Part shown: one piece after another, positions 42,036 through 51,282 of the stretch
How the letters are laid out: each line of letters starts with the position of its first letter
How positions within the stretch are numbered: position 1 is the first letter of the stretch
Origin: an uncultured Caldilineaceae bacterium
Lineage (GTDB): Bacteria; Chloroflexota; Anaerolineae; Caldilineales; Caldilineaceae
Direction: 5' to 3'
NCBI GenBank assembly: GCA_958295915.1
Contig: OY282381.1
Coordinates: 4,894,001 to 4,958,000, forward strand
Length of the DNA: 64,000 nt
The notes under the pieces: model-generated
What the model saw: only the letters and a program-made list of their open reading frames with translations
The model's database searches: none
Told to the model about the DNA's origin: nothing
Translations under genes and position numbers: made by a program

Positions 42036-42992
42036 ATGCGCTCGATGTCCGATAGTCTCAACCTTTCCTGTGTGGCTGAACTGCCCCAACAACGATCTTT
42101 CCTGCAGAACGTCATTCCTGTTCTGGCCGACATTGAATCAATCCAGGCGATTTGGTTGGTCGGCTCGCTGGCCCGAGGGGATGCGGACCGCTGGAGCAGC
42201 GTCGATCTCTGCCTGCTGTGGAACGCGAGCGCAAGCGATGCCCTTGCTGATGTATCCAGTCAGTGCGAAGCATTGCGGGCCGCTCTGAGCCGGGCGTTGG
42301 GAGACGGCTGCTATCTGCTCGATCAGGTCAGCGAGCGAGTGGGGGGAGGCAGTCTACAGGGAATTACCCTGACGTCCACCGTCCCAATCGAGAGACGAGG
42401 CAGTGGGGATGGCGCTGTAGAAGGATGTGTGGGTTTCAGCATAGACTGGGCGGCCGTGTCCGCAATGGCAAGAACGTTGCGCAGTTGGCACGGACTGGCG
42501 CAGCCGCTGTTCATAGCCGACTGCCTGCCTGACGATCTGCGCAGATATCTGCAAGGGAAGTTTGCAACTCTGAATCCGCCGGCGGCAGATGTCGTCGACG
42601 CGCATCTCGGTCGCTTCTGGAGTTTGCTGGCGCGGCTGCCGGCAGTCGTTAAGCGACGCGAGGATCTGGCGGCGCACGCGCTGCTGACGGAACTGCGGAC
42701 AGTATTGATCGACCTGGTGGTTGCCTTAAATGGCGCCAGCCGGCCACAATCGCCGGCCCGTATCAACCAGTATTTGGGAGCGGCCCAGCAGGCAGCGTTT
42801 GAAAAGACCCTGGGCAACGACAAGGCCCGCTGGATCGGACAAGCGGTGGCCCTGATTGTTCTCTATCGCTGGTACGCTCCGCAACTGGCGGAGATCTATT
42901 CGCTTCCCTACCCCCACCGGGCAGAACAAACGGTCCTCGCTTGGCTGCGCGCCGAGATCGACGGCTGGCCAGCTCAGATCACAACTGGATGA
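42036..42992 (+). CDS. Nucleotidyltransferase-domain protein (aminoglycoside-adenylyltransferase-like fold)
   Basis: A 318-residue protein with the pol-beta-type nucleotidyltransferase motif WLVGSLARGDADRWSSVDLC (about residues 40-59). GS is intact and the second acidic position is VD rather than DxD, so metal binding may be incomplete. The remainder is alpha-helical (NPPAADVVDAHLGRFWSLLA onward), as in predicted small-molecule nucleotidyltransferases. No family-specific substrate can be given. Starts at 42036 and 42045 are both ATG. It converges with the PHP gene, ending eight bases from its stop. Confidence 0.72.
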   Translation: MRSMSDSLNLSCVAELPQQRSFLQNVIPVLADIESIQAIWLVGSLARGDADRWSSVDLCLLWNASASDALADVSSQCEALRAALSRALGDGCYLLDQVSERVGGGSLQGITLTSTVPIERRGSGDGAVEGCVGFSIDWAAVSAMARTLRSWHGLAQPLFIADCLPDDLRRYLQGKFATLNPPAADVVDAHLGRFWSLLARLPAVVKRREDLAAHALLTELRTVLIDLVVALNGASRPQSPARINQYLGAAQQAAFEKTLGNDKARWIGQAVALIVLYRWYAPQLAEIYSLPYPHRAEQTVLAWLRAEIDGWPAQITTG

Positions 42993-42999
42993 GTGCCGA

Positions 43000-44124
43000 T
43001 CAGACGCGGCGCACATAGATCGGATTGCTGAAAATCCAGCCGCGCAGCTTGCCCCAGCGATGTTTCCAGACCTCCACCCGATACACCCCCGCGTCCCGGA
43101 CATCATACGAGAGAGATGTGGCGCGCCCCTGGGATAGTATCCGCCCGTTGCGCAGCAGACGAATTTCCTCTGCCGCCGGCGTTTCGATATGCAGGCGCAG
43201 GTTCTGCCCCGCCGGCAGCGAGATAGTATCGCCCATCAAGGCAGCCAGGCCGCTGTCGCTGTTGGCCGCCCCTTCCGCCCAAAAGAGGAAACCTTTCGTC
43301 GGCCCTGCCAGGTCATATCCTACCCAACAGTGGCCCCGACGCAGTGCATTGAGCAGCAGGTCGCGGTCGTGCCGTACGTTCATGTGCAGAAAATCGGCGT
43401 CACCCGTGTCCGGTTGGCCCCATAAGGGGGTCTCGGTCAGAATATGGGTGTTGACGGCTTTGGCGCAATGGTCGTAGGGCAGGAAGCAGAGACTGACCGG
43501 CCCGATGCGGTATGTAGTGGCATGTACGTCTGTGCCGCCCAAAGCAACGACCGGCCGCTGTCGAGTCAGTTCGTCCCATTTTTCCAGCATCGCCGGCAGG
43601 GGCCCCCTGGAGAATCGATAGGGCAGGAGCCCCAACAACAGCGCTCTGGGAACAGTGGTGGCGAATCCACGGAAGCTGGACATATAGTTCCACAGTTCGA
43701 TACCGTGATAGCCGGAGACCTCCCAACTGTGCCACGGATAATGTCTGGGGAACAGTTCGGTGTACTCCTCGATGGGATGGGCCAGCACAGGCAGGGCATC
43801 CTGCCGGTTGACGGCATCTATGAGGGTTTGGGGATCTTTCGCCAGATGGCTGACGTCCGTCTCGACCCCTAGACAGAGTAGGTGATTGCCCGGCACGGCG
43901 CGCTCCTCGTCGTGTACCTCCTGACCGACGATAGTCAAGATGCCTCGGCGGTATCCTTCCTCTTTCTCGCGCACCAGCACATTGTGATCGGTGACGAACA
44001 CGAAGTCGAGCCCCGCGCGCGCCGCGCCCGCGATGAGATCGTCGAATGAGCCGGCGCCATCGCTATATGTGGTGTGCATATGAATGTTGCCGAAGTATTC
44101 ATACAGGTTTGAATCGAAAGGCAT
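43000..44124 (-). CDS. PHP-domain metal-dependent phosphoesterase
   Basis: A 374-residue protein whose N-terminal PHP domain has the metal ligands NIHMHTTYSDGAGSFDDLI and FVFVTDHNV. VGQEVHDEE and VLAHP (about residue 115) complete the site, and GGTDVHA near 222 carries the last Asp/His pair. The C-terminal 90 residues form a beta-sandwich (LPAGQNLRLHIETP, RNGRILSQG), as in a subset of PHP proteins. The start at 44124 (GGGAGG upstream) is chosen because the frame further upstream, open to 44457, has no domain and overlaps trmI. The substrate is unknown. Confidence 0.85.
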   Translation of the reverse strand: MPFDSNLYEYFGNIHMHTTYSDGAGSFDDLIAGAARAGLDFVFVTDHNVLVREKEEGYRRGILTIVGQEVHDEERAVPGNHLLCLGVETDVSHLAKDPQTLIDAVNRQDALPVLAHPIEEYTELFPRHYPWHSWEVSGYHGIELWNYMSSFRGFATTVPRALLLGLLPYRFSRGPLPAMLEKWDELTRQRPVVALGGTDVHATTYRIGPVSLCFLPYDHCAKAVNTHILTETPLWGQPDTGDADFLHMNVRHDRDLLLNALRRGHCWVGYDLAGPTKGFLFWAEGAANSDSGLAALMGDTISLPAGQNLRLHIETPAAEEIRLLRNGRILSQGRATSLSYDVRDAGVYRVEVWKHRWGKLRGWIFSNPIYVRRV

Positions 44125-44200
44125 CGCTTGCGTCCTCCCAGAGAAGAAGATGGTTGGGCCGCAGCAGCATCTGACAAAGGAGAGCGGCCCCGACCATTTT

Positions 44201-45265
44201 TCAGGGTAGTTTCGGATATTTGCGGCCGCTGTCCGCTCGGTGCGCTTCTTCCTCTGCGATCCGTTTTTCCAGCTTTTGGCGAGCCTCGTAGCGCTTGCGC
44301 TCTTCGGAGAGCCAGCGACCAGGCTCTGTCGCATCGATGATCGGACGGGCAGAAATAAGAAAACCGGTGTGGCCCACCATCGAATCGTCGGGACGCAGCC
44401 GATTCGGTACCGGTTTATATTTGCGCAGAAGAATTTCCTCCACCTCAATGTCGGCAAAGCTGGACTTCTCCAGCTCGCTCAGGAGTTCGCTGACCTGATT
44501 GGTGGTGGGGACAAGGGCGACAAAGAAGCCGCCGGGCCGCAAGGCGGCATGCGCGTGCTCCAGAAAAATCCAAGGAGTGCGCACATCCAGCGCCAACGCG
44601 TCTGCGTCCGTTTGGCGGAAACCGTTGAGAATCGACTCAAGATGCATCTCTACATAGGGCAGCAGTCCCATCTTTTCCAGGTTGTTGCGGGCCACCTGAA
44701 AGTGATCCGCGCGCACCTCGTAGGTGAAGACGCGTCCAGTGGGGGCAACAGACCAGGCCAGCGCGATCGTCAGTCCGCCGCTGCCTGTTCCGGCTTCTAT
44801 CACACGGCTACCGGCCCGCAAACTCAAGCGTTGGACGAGCATAGCCGCGTCCTTTGGGTAGATGATCTGTGTATTGCGCTTGATACGGGTGATCCGGTCG
44901 GCCAGAGACGGTTCCAACAGCAGGAGTGGATGCCCTAGCTGGCTATGGACGGTTGTGCCATAGGGGAGATGCAACAGATCGTTGTGCTTGATGCTCCCCA
45001 AATGGGAGTGAAATTGTCGCCCCGGCTGGAGGCGCAGCAGATAACGTTTGCCGCCACTGGTGACGAGCAACACCAGATCATCCGTTTGGGTGAACAAAGG
45101 GTCTATCCGGCCTGCCGCAAAGGATGTATTCAATGTCAAAGTTGGTTGGGCGCGAGAGATCGTGCCAGAAGACGTTTGCGCCGCGTCAGCGCCAAAACCG
45201 CCAGAATCTCCATTATAGCCAATCGTTGAACAGTTCGGCAAAGTGATGAGGGCACGGAAGGGCAT
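44201..45265 (-). CDS. trmI: tRNA (adenine-58-N1)-methyltransferase TrmI
   Basis: TrmI methylates A58 in the T-loop of tRNA. The protein has the N-terminal beta domain FTQTDDLVLLVTSGGKRYLL, the HLGSIKHNDLL loop, IKRNTQIIYPKDAAMLVQ and the SAM motif VIEAGTGSGGLTIALA. ALDVRTPWIFLEHAHAAL is motif IV; HTGFLISARP lies near the end. The N-terminal 56 residues from the ATG at 45265 do not look like the family. A TTG at 45097 would start precisely at the conserved domain, so the shorter form (298 residues) may be the true one. The C-terminus is a charged helix. Confidence 0.88.
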   Translation of the reverse strand: MPFRALITLPNCSTIGYNGDSGGFGADAAQTSSGTISRAQPTLTLNTSFAAGRIDPLFTQTDDLVLLVTSGGKRYLLRLQPGRQFHSHLGSIKHNDLLHLPYGTTVHSQLGHPLLLLEPSLADRITRIKRNTQIIYPKDAAMLVQRLSLRAGSRVIEAGTGSGGLTIALAWSVAPTGRVFTYEVRADHFQVARNNLEKMGLLPYVEMHLESILNGFRQTDADALALDVRTPWIFLEHAHAALRPGGFFVALVPTTNQVSELLSELEKSSFADIEVEEILLRKYKPVPNRLRPDDSMVGHTGFLISARPIIDATEPGRWLSEERKRYEARQKLEKRIAEEEAHRADSGRKYPKLP

Positions 45266-45310
45266 CTCAAAATGGGGTGAGTTTCTGGCTACCTCGCGCG
45301 CAATTCACAG

Positions 45311-45339
45311 TTGACACCCGTTGCAAGCCAGTGTACAAT
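45311..45339 (+). promoter_or_regulatory. Promoter of the repeat-domain lipoprotein
   Basis: TTGACA (45311-45316), 17-base spacer, TACAAT (45334-45339), 66 bases before the start codon. Confidence 0.75.
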
Positions 45340-45405
45340 AATAGACGTCGATAACGATTCAGTTCTTTTCATCAGTACTCTATTTCACTCATCAGGAGGT
45401 CATGA

Positions 45406-46458
45406 ATGCAGAAACGTGTCACATTTTGGACTGTGCTTTTGCTTGTCGCTGCGCTGATTTTCTCGGGTTGCACTTCCCGCACCGGCGCTGGCTCATTGAT
45501 TGAGACGACAGACCCGGACGAATTGTTCATTGAACTGCCGGCCATTGTCATCGATTACGCATCAGACGGTACGGCATCCATCGGCGGCCTGTCACACATG
45601 GTAGTAGGGGGTACCGAAAAACCCGGTGGCGTAAGTCTCTCACCAGGCGCCAGGCTGGGGTTTGCAACGTTTTTGTACGCATTGTCGCTCGATACGCGTT
45701 GGGTACAACACTTTACCGCAACCAACATTCAGCATATGCAAGTGAATAACGGGACTGATGGCATCTATCTGATGGTGAACGGCCGGCAGATTCCTTCGCT
45801 TGTTTGGGAAGACGATTCGTTGGTCGCAACCGCAGACGCTGTTTCGGCGCTTGGCCTGGGCCTCCCGGCGCTGAACAGAGTGCTGCCGCTGGTGAAGCAG
45901 TTGGGCGTAGGCATAATTCTGCGCTTTCCGGTCAGGGCAGGGGCTGATCTGATCCCGATGATGGCAGAGGGCGATAGCCCTGCCGACGAGATGGCCAAGA
46001 TGGTCCAAACACAATTCCTGCAAATGGTCGGGACGCCTCCAACGCTTAACCTGCCCATCGTGTATCATACCGATGGCAGTTGGACTTTAGGTGAGCTGTC
46101 TGATATCGATTGGACTGTTCTGACAAGCACGCCGTTCTACGCCCTGCGACTGCCTGCCGGTTTGGTTGCCAGCCTGACAGCCGCCGGCGTGTCCACTCTG
46201 TCCTTGCAAACGGATCAGGACGGCATTCACATTGCCGTGGACGACAACCAGCTACCCTATCTCTCCTGGGGCAGTGGTGAGGTGCAGAATGTGCTTGCTC
46301 TTTCTAAACAGTTGGGCCTGCTTGAAGGCATTTCGGCAATGATGCCAGGCGGAGACGTGGACTCAGTCTTAGCCTTGATTGAAAACCTGCTGCCCATCAT
46401 TCAGGTAACCAATGCCAACATCACCATCTATCTGCCAGGTTCCGGTATGGGCAACTAA
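45406..46458 (+). CDS. Exported lipoprotein of unknown function with an internal duplication
   Basis: A 350-residue protein with a lipoprotein signal (MQKRVTFWTVLLLVAALIFS followed by GC; Cys near 22). The mature part contains two related units. IYLMVNGRQIPSLVWEDDSL, leading into VSALGLGL, matches IHIAVDDNQLPYLSWGSGEV leading into ALSKQLGLL about 160 residues later. Each has a strand-turn-strand with a helix after it. I know no function for this type; similar proteins are mostly reported from Chloroflexota. AGGAGG lies before the ATG, and a near-consensus promoter is upstream, so it is probably well expressed. Confidence 0.75.
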   Translation: MQKRVTFWTVLLLVAALIFSGCTSRTGAGSLIETTDPDELFIELPAIVIDYASDGTASIGGLSHMVVGGTEKPGGVSLSPGARLGFATFLYALSLDTRWVQHFTATNIQHMQVNNGTDGIYLMVNGRQIPSLVWEDDSLVATADAVSALGLGLPALNRVLPLVKQLGVGIILRFPVRAGADLIPMMAEGDSPADEMAKMVQTQFLQMVGTPPTLNLPIVYHTDGSWTLGELSDIDWTVLTSTPFYALRLPAGLVASLTAAGVSTLSLQTDQDGIHIAVDDNQLPYLSWGSGEVQNVLALSKQLGLLEGISAMMPGGDVDSVLALIENLLPIIQVTNANITIYLPGSGMGN

Positions 46459-46515
46459 GCCGTACTGACTGAAGAATTGCAAGGGTTGGGGGATGTGTTT
46501 GTAATCCCCTCTCAT

Positions 46516-46552
46516 GGTAGAGCAGGTGTAGAAACGCTATGCCTGCTCTACC
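46516..46552. terminator. Candidate bidirectional terminator between convergent genes
   Basis: A perfect 11-bp inverted repeat: GGTAGAGCAGG (46516-46526) and CCTGCTCTACC (46542-46552), loop 15 bases, placed between the convergent lipoprotein and SIS genes. No long T-tract follows. Confidence 0.5.
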
Positions 46553-46642
46553 TAATTGTAGAGATCTGGAACTGTATTGTCTCACGCGAATTCAGAAGGC
46601 GCCCTCCAACGAAAGCCCCTCTCCTGCTGCCTGTATGATCTG

Positions 46643-47692
46643 TTAACGAGTCTCTGTGACTTTGCGCAGCCCCCGGGGGCGATCCGGATCGTAGTCGCGG
46701 GCGGCTGCCAGGTGTAGGGCGAATAACTGACCTGGCACTATCGCCAACAAGGGTGACAACCATTCGGGCGCGTGGGGAAGAGGGAATCGACATCGTCCCA
46801 TTTGACGCAGTTTCTCGTCATTGCTAATGCACAACAGTTCGGCCTTTCGGCTGTGTAACTGCTTGACAAACTCCTTTAGCTCTGGCGTGAGTGCCCCGGT
46901 CGGCGCCACAATGAGTACCGGGAATCCGTGTTCGATCAGGCTTACGGGACCATGCAGAAAGTCAGCGCTGCTATATGGTTCGGCCAGCGTATATGTCAAT
47001 TCTTTCAATTTCAAGGCGATTTCAAATGCCGTAGCGTAATTGAAGCCGCGGCCAATCACCACACAGTCTCGCATATACCGGTAGCGTTCCGCGAGTCGGG
47101 CGACATCGCTGTTCAGCGCAAGCGTTTGCCGTAGCAGTGTCGGCGCTTGCCCAAGCGTGGAGATGCGCTCGGAATCGCCTGCTAAATGGGCTGAAAGCAA
47201 GCCGATGGCAAAGAGTTGCGCTGTGTATGTCTTGGTAGCCGCGATGGAGCGCTCCTCGCCAGCAGACAGCCCCACGATATGCTCCGCTTGCGCCGCTATC
47301 GGTGATGCCACAGAGTTCGTGATCGCCGCAGTCATACACCCCTGATGTTTGCCTTCGCCCAGTACACTGACGATATCCGGACTTTTTCCGCTCTGGCTTA
47401 TGCCCAGAATCAGTGTATTGGGGGCGAAACGAGGCGGTCGCTGATAGACCGTGAAGAGGCTGGGTGTGGTCAGCATTACCGGTAGCCGATTGCATGCGCC
47501 CAGCAGATACTGGGCATAGCGACCAGCGTTGTCGCTACTGCCTCTGGCCGCGATCACGACCTGACGTATGTCTGCGTTGCGCATGCTGGCAGCCAGGCGC
47601 TGAACCGCCTTCTGTTCCTTCTGAGCAAACCGTTCGATGACTTCCGGCTGCTCGTGAATCTCCTGAAAGAGTATAGAATCTGAACCCATCAA
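46643..47692 (-). CDS. SIS-domain sugar-phosphate isomerase/aminotransferase-like protein (GlmS C-terminal type)
   Basis: A 349-residue protein made of two SIS domains as in the isomerase half of GlmS, AgaS and FrlB. The first has ARGSSDNAGRYAQYLL, ISQSGKSPDIVSVL and SAGEERSIAATKTYTAQL. The second has VIGRGFNYATAFEIALKLKE and DFLHGPVSLIEHGFPVL. There is no N-terminal glutaminase domain, so it is a stand-alone isomerase or deaminase of amino-sugar phosphates. The start is ATG at 47692 or 47689. It is divergent from the acyl-CoA dehydrogenase gene. Confidence 0.88.
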   Translation of the reverse strand: MMGSDSILFQEIHEQPEVIERFAQKEQKAVQRLAASMRNADIRQVVIAARGSSDNAGRYAQYLLGACNRLPVMLTTPSLFTVYQRPPRFAPNTLILGISQSGKSPDIVSVLGEGKHQGCMTAAITNSVASPIAAQAEHIVGLSAGEERSIAATKTYTAQLFAIGLLSAHLAGDSERISTLGQAPTLLRQTLALNSDVARLAERYRYMRDCVVIGRGFNYATAFEIALKLKELTYTLAEPYSSADFLHGPVSLIEHGFPVLIVAPTGALTPELKEFVKQLHSRKAELLCISNDEKLRQMGRCRFPLPHAPEWLSPLLAIVPGQLFALHLAAARDYDPDRPRGLRKVTETR

Positions 47693-47793
47693 AATTCCTT
47701 TCGCGTGTCGCGCAAGTATCCCCGTGAAAGTATACCACCTCCGACAGGTGATCTCCCTGTCGACAATTTGTTTTGCATAAGGACCACTTCAAA

Positions 47794-48933
47794 ATGTACG
47801 AACTTCCTGAAGATGTCAGAATGCTGCAAGACTTGGCGATGGATTTTGCTATGCGTGAGATTTTGCCGTGGGCGGAGCATTACGACGAATCCGATGAATG
47901 GCCTTGGGAGATATTTCATAAAGCCCGAGAAGTCGGACTCGTCAATGTCAATATCCCAGAAGAGTATGGCGGCATTGGCGCCTCTGTTCTGGAGGAGTGT
48001 GTAATCTCTGAATCCATGGCCTATGCCTGTTCCGGTATCCAGACGGCGCTGATGCTGAATCAGTTGGCAATTCTACCGCTGCTGATTGCCGGCAACGAAG
48101 AGCAGAAACGCCTGTACTTGCCCTGGCTTGTGGATGATGGCAAAGTGGCCGCCTATTGCATGACCGAACCGGACGCCGGGTCGGATGTGGCTGGCATCAA
48201 ATCCACGGCGCTGCGGAAGGGGGACAACTATATTCTGAACGGCTCAAAGACATGGATTACTGACGGGCCGGTCGCCAGTTTCTTTGCCGTTTTCGCCAAA
48301 ACGGATCCGGATGCTGGCCACAACAGCATCAGTTGCTTCCTTGTCGAACGGGACTGGCCAGGTGTCAGCGCCAGCAAACCCCTGAAAAAGATGGGCCAGC
48401 ACGCAGCCCAGGCCTGCCAGGTTTTCTTCGAGAATGTCGAAGTGCCGGCGGAAAACCGACTTGGGGAAGAAGGCGACGGCTTTAAGATCGGCATGAAGGT
48501 GTTTGACAAAAGCCGACCAGGAGTGTCCGCCGCAGCTCTTGGCGTTGCCCGGCGGGCCCTGGATGAAGCTGTCCGCTACGCGGGAGAACGCACCGCCTTT
48601 GGTCAACCCATCTCCCACTTTCAGGGCGTCGGTTTCATGCTTTCGGATATGGCCATCCGGGTAGAAGCGGGCCGCCATCTGGCCTACAAATCCGCCTGGG
48701 AAGTCGATAACGGGATCCGCAATACGATGTCGGCGGCCATGGCGAAGGCGTTCTGCGCCGAGGCCGCTATGAAAAATGCGACAGATGCCGTTCAGGTCTT
48801 CGGCGGGAACGGCTATAGCAAAGAGTTTCCCGTCGAGAAACTCATGCGTGACGCCAAAATCTATCAGATTTACGAGGGAACCACACAGATCCAGCAGATG
48901 ATCATTCTGCGGGAACTGTATCGCAGCAGCTGA
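47794..48933 (+). CDS. Acyl-CoA dehydrogenase
   Basis: A flavoprotein that oxidises acyl-CoA at the alpha-beta bond. The 379-residue protein has the FAD-binding YCMTEPDAGSDVAGI and GSKTWITDGPVA, the CoA region FDKSRPGVSAAALGVARRAL, the arginine/FAD contact ERTAFGQPISHFQGVGF, and the C-terminal catalytic Glu in QIYEGTTQIQQ. The ATG at 47794 with AAGGA upstream is preferred over an in-frame TTG at 47773. Chain length specificity is not evident. Confidence 0.95.
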   Translation: MYELPEDVRMLQDLAMDFAMREILPWAEHYDESDEWPWEIFHKAREVGLVNVNIPEEYGGIGASVLEECVISESMAYACSGIQTALMLNQLAILPLLIAGNEEQKRLYLPWLVDDGKVAAYCMTEPDAGSDVAGIKSTALRKGDNYILNGSKTWITDGPVASFFAVFAKTDPDAGHNSISCFLVERDWPGVSASKPLKKMGQHAAQACQVFFENVEVPAENRLGEEGDGFKIGMKVFDKSRPGVSAAALGVARRALDEAVRYAGERTAFGQPISHFQGVGFMLSDMAIRVEAGRHLAYKSAWEVDNGIRNTMSAAMAKAFCAEAAMKNATDAVQVFGGNGYSKEFPVEKLMRDAKIYQIYEGTTQIQQMIILRELYRSS

Positions 48934-48956
48934 GTTGGCCCGTTATGAGCCGCTCT

Positions 48957-49011
48957 GGGATCGCGGGCATCTCGCCCGTATGACACTGGGGTCGCGGACG
49001 TCTCGTCCGCA
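48957..49011. repeat. Two tandem copies of dispersed repeat family A
   Basis: GGGATCGCGGGCATCTCGCC and on (48957-48980), then GGGGTCGCGGACGTCTCGTC and on (48989-49011), after the acyl-CoA dehydrogenase stop. Confidence 0.8.
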
Positions 49012-49045
49012 TACACGCTGATGTCTGCAACCCGGCGCGGTTTCG

Positions 49046-49074
49046 TTGACATACCCAAGAAAAATAAGTAAAAT
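49046..49074 (+). promoter_or_regulatory. Promoter of the EF-G-like gene
   Basis: TTGACA (49046-49051), 17-base spacer, TAAAAT (49069-49074), about 150 bases before the start codon. Confidence 0.7.
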
Positions 49075-49136
49075 GCCATAACAGTGAAGAAAAGCGCCTT
49101 AAAGTAGGAGTAAACGCTGTTTGAAAACATCCCCCT

Positions 49137-49163
49137 GGGATCGCGAGCGTCTTGCCCGCATGA
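49137..49163. repeat. Dispersed repeat family A in the EF-G 5' leader
   Basis: GGGATCGCGAGCGTCTTGCC and on to 49163, a diverged copy. It lies between the promoter and the start codon, so it would be transcribed into the leader of the mRNA. Confidence 0.7.
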
Positions 49164-49221
49164 CAGAAGAACAAGTTGATTCCCCATTATGGGGATATAT
49201 CCATCGCTATGAGGAGGATTC

Positions 49222-51282
49222 ATGGCCGAGTTTTCGACTGACAAGATCCGCAATGTGACCATTCTTGGCCACGGCAGTTCCGGTAAGACAACCCTGGTCG
49301 AGACGCTTCTTTTTAACGCTGGCGGGACGAGTCGCGTCGGGCGTGTGGAAGACGGCACAACCGTATCGGACTGGGACGTTGAGGAACAGCGGCGCGGCAT
49401 TTCGATCAATCTTTCCGTTGTGCCTGTCGAGTTCCAGGGCACAAAGCTGAATTTCGTGGACACACCGGGATATCTGGATTTCGTCGGCGAAGTGATCAGC
49501 GGCCTTGCCGTGTCAGAAGCCGGCCTGGTGCTGATCGATTCCGTGGCCGGTGTCGAGGTGGGCACAGAGCTTGCCTGGGAGCAGCTGGATGCCGCCAACA
49601 AACCCCGCTTTGTGTTCATCAACAAAATGGATCGGGAAAACGCGAATTTTGAGCATGCGCTTGCCAGCCTGCACGAAATCTTTTCAGGCACGATCTTGCC
49701 ATTCCAACTGCCCGTCGGATCAGCGGAGAGCTTTGAAGGCGTTGTAAATCTGGTTGATATGAAAGCCTATCTGGGCGCGGATGCAACTGTCGCCGAGATC
49801 CCCGCCCAGATGCAGGACGCAGTGGACGAAGCCCGCCAGAATCTTGTCGATGTCGCCGCCGAGACCGACGATGAGCTGATTATGAAGTATCTGGAGGGCG
49901 AGGATCTGACCGAAGATGAAGTGCGGCACGGATTGCGCAAGGGCGTGCTGGATGGCCAGATCATCCCCGTCTTTTGCGGCAGCGCCCTCGGCAATATCGG
50001 TCTCTTCAGCCTAGCGCGTGCCCTGACCAATTATGTTCCTTCGCCGGCCAACGTGACCACCACGGCTTCAATCGACGACGAATCAATAGACCTGAACGCC
50101 CAGGCAGACGGTCCGCTTGCGGCATATGTGTTCAAGACAATCGTCGACCGCTACGTGGGTCGCATGAATTACGTTCGGGTCTTTTCCGGTACCCTCGCCG
50201 TAGATAGCCAAGTGGCCATTCAGCGCACGGGCAAAAGCGAGAAATTGCAAAACCTGTTTCAGGTACGCGGCAAAGATCTGGAATCTGTCACGGCGCTCGT
50301 TGCCGGCGACATAGGTGTCGTAACCAAAATGGACGATCTCTGCACCACCGATACGATGGGCGAACAACAGACCGCCATCATGCCCCCGGAGTATCCCACC
50401 CCTCTTTACTCCGTCGCAGTGATGCCGGCAACGAAAGCGGATAGCGCCAAAATGGGCCAGAGTTTGCAGGCCCTGGCGGAAGAAAACCCGACCTTGCTGG
50501 TTGAACACGTCAGCGCGACGAAGCAGAATATTCTACAGGGAATGGGTGACACGCACATCGATGTAGCGATTCGTAGTCTGGATAACAAATTCGGCGTGAA
50601 GGTTGACACGGCTGTACCGAAGGTGCCCTATCAGGAAACAGTGACTCGCACAGCCAGCGCCCACTATCGCCATAAAAAGCAGACAGGCGGCGCCGGTCAG
50701 TTTGCCGATGTGCAATTACGGGTGGAACCTCTGGATCGGGGCGATGGTTTTGCCTATGATAGCGAAGTATTCGGCGGCTCCATTCCAAGCGTTTTCATCC
50801 CCTCCATCGAGAAGGGCATTCGCCAGATCCTCGATCGCGGGGTGATCGCCGGTTATCCGATCGTCGATGTCAAAGCCATCGTCTTCGACGGCAAGCACCA
50901 TCCGGTTGATTCGAAGGATATCGCGTTTCAGACTGCCGGGCGCGAAGTATTTAAGATTGCCATGCAGGAAGCCAGACCGGTGTTGCTGGAGCCGATACAC
51001 TACATGCGTGTAACGGTGCCGGAAGAATATATGGGCGATGTCATGGGAGATCTCAACAATCGGCGGGGACGAGTGCAGGGCATGGAAAATCGCAACAATC
51101 GCGCGCTGATCAATGCCGAGATCCCGCTTGCGGAGATCCTGCGCTATGGCACAGATCTGCGTTCCATGACCCAGGGCCGAGGCATCTACACGATTGAGTT
51201 CGCCCGCTACGAACCGGTGCCCAATCATCTGGCAGAGCAGGTCATCACGCAAAGCAAGGAGCAGGAATCCGACCAGGAATAG
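49222..51282 (+). CDS. fusA: Elongation factor G-like translational GTPase (EF-G2 type)
   Basis: A 686-residue protein with all EF-G domains. The P-loop GHGSSGKT lies at residues 16-23, switch I RRGISI and switch II DTPGYLDFVGEV, with NKMD as G4. Canonical EF-G has AHIDAGKTT and DTPGHVDF. The SSGKT loop and Tyr instead of the GTPase-activating His are features of EF-G-like paralogues (EF-G2). Domain IV has QTGGAGQFADVQLRVEP and domain V VTVPEEYMGDVMGDLNNRRG. So it may be an accessory factor and not the main translocase; no second fusA is in the window. GAGGAGG lies before the ATG. Confidence 0.88.
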   Translation: MAEFSTDKIRNVTILGHGSSGKTTLVETLLFNAGGTSRVGRVEDGTTVSDWDVEEQRRGISINLSVVPVEFQGTKLNFVDTPGYLDFVGEVISGLAVSEAGLVLIDSVAGVEVGTELAWEQLDAANKPRFVFINKMDRENANFEHALASLHEIFSGTILPFQLPVGSAESFEGVVNLVDMKAYLGADATVAEIPAQMQDAVDEARQNLVDVAAETDDELIMKYLEGEDLTEDEVRHGLRKGVLDGQIIPVFCGSALGNIGLFSLARALTNYVPSPANVTTTASIDDESIDLNAQADGPLAAYVFKTIVDRYVGRMNYVRVFSGTLAVDSQVAIQRTGKSEKLQNLFQVRGKDLESVTALVAGDIGVVTKMDDLCTTDTMGEQQTAIMPPEYPTPLYSVAVMPATKADSAKMGQSLQALAEENPTLLVEHVSATKQNILQGMGDTHIDVAIRSLDNKFGVKVDTAVPKVPYQETVTRTASAHYRHKKQTGGAGQFADVQLRVEPLDRGDGFAYDSEVFGGSIPSVFIPSIEKGIRQILDRGVIAGYPIVDVKAIVFDGKHHPVDSKDIAFQTAGREVFKIAMQEARPVLLEPIHYMRVTVPEEYMGDVMGDLNNRRGRVQGMENRNNRALINAEIPLAEILRYGTDLRSMTQGRGIYTIEFARYEPVPNHLAEQVITQSKEQESDQE

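Noticed and set aside
41756..42055. Three overlapping small plus-strand frames before the nucleotidyltransferase
   Set aside because: They exist in all three frames at once and have no family features or ribosome-binding sites; chance open frames.
42036..42992. Aminoglycoside resistance gene
   Set aside because: Only the nucleotidyltransferase GS motif is shared; the second acidic pair is incomplete and the C-terminal half does not match known resistance enzymes.
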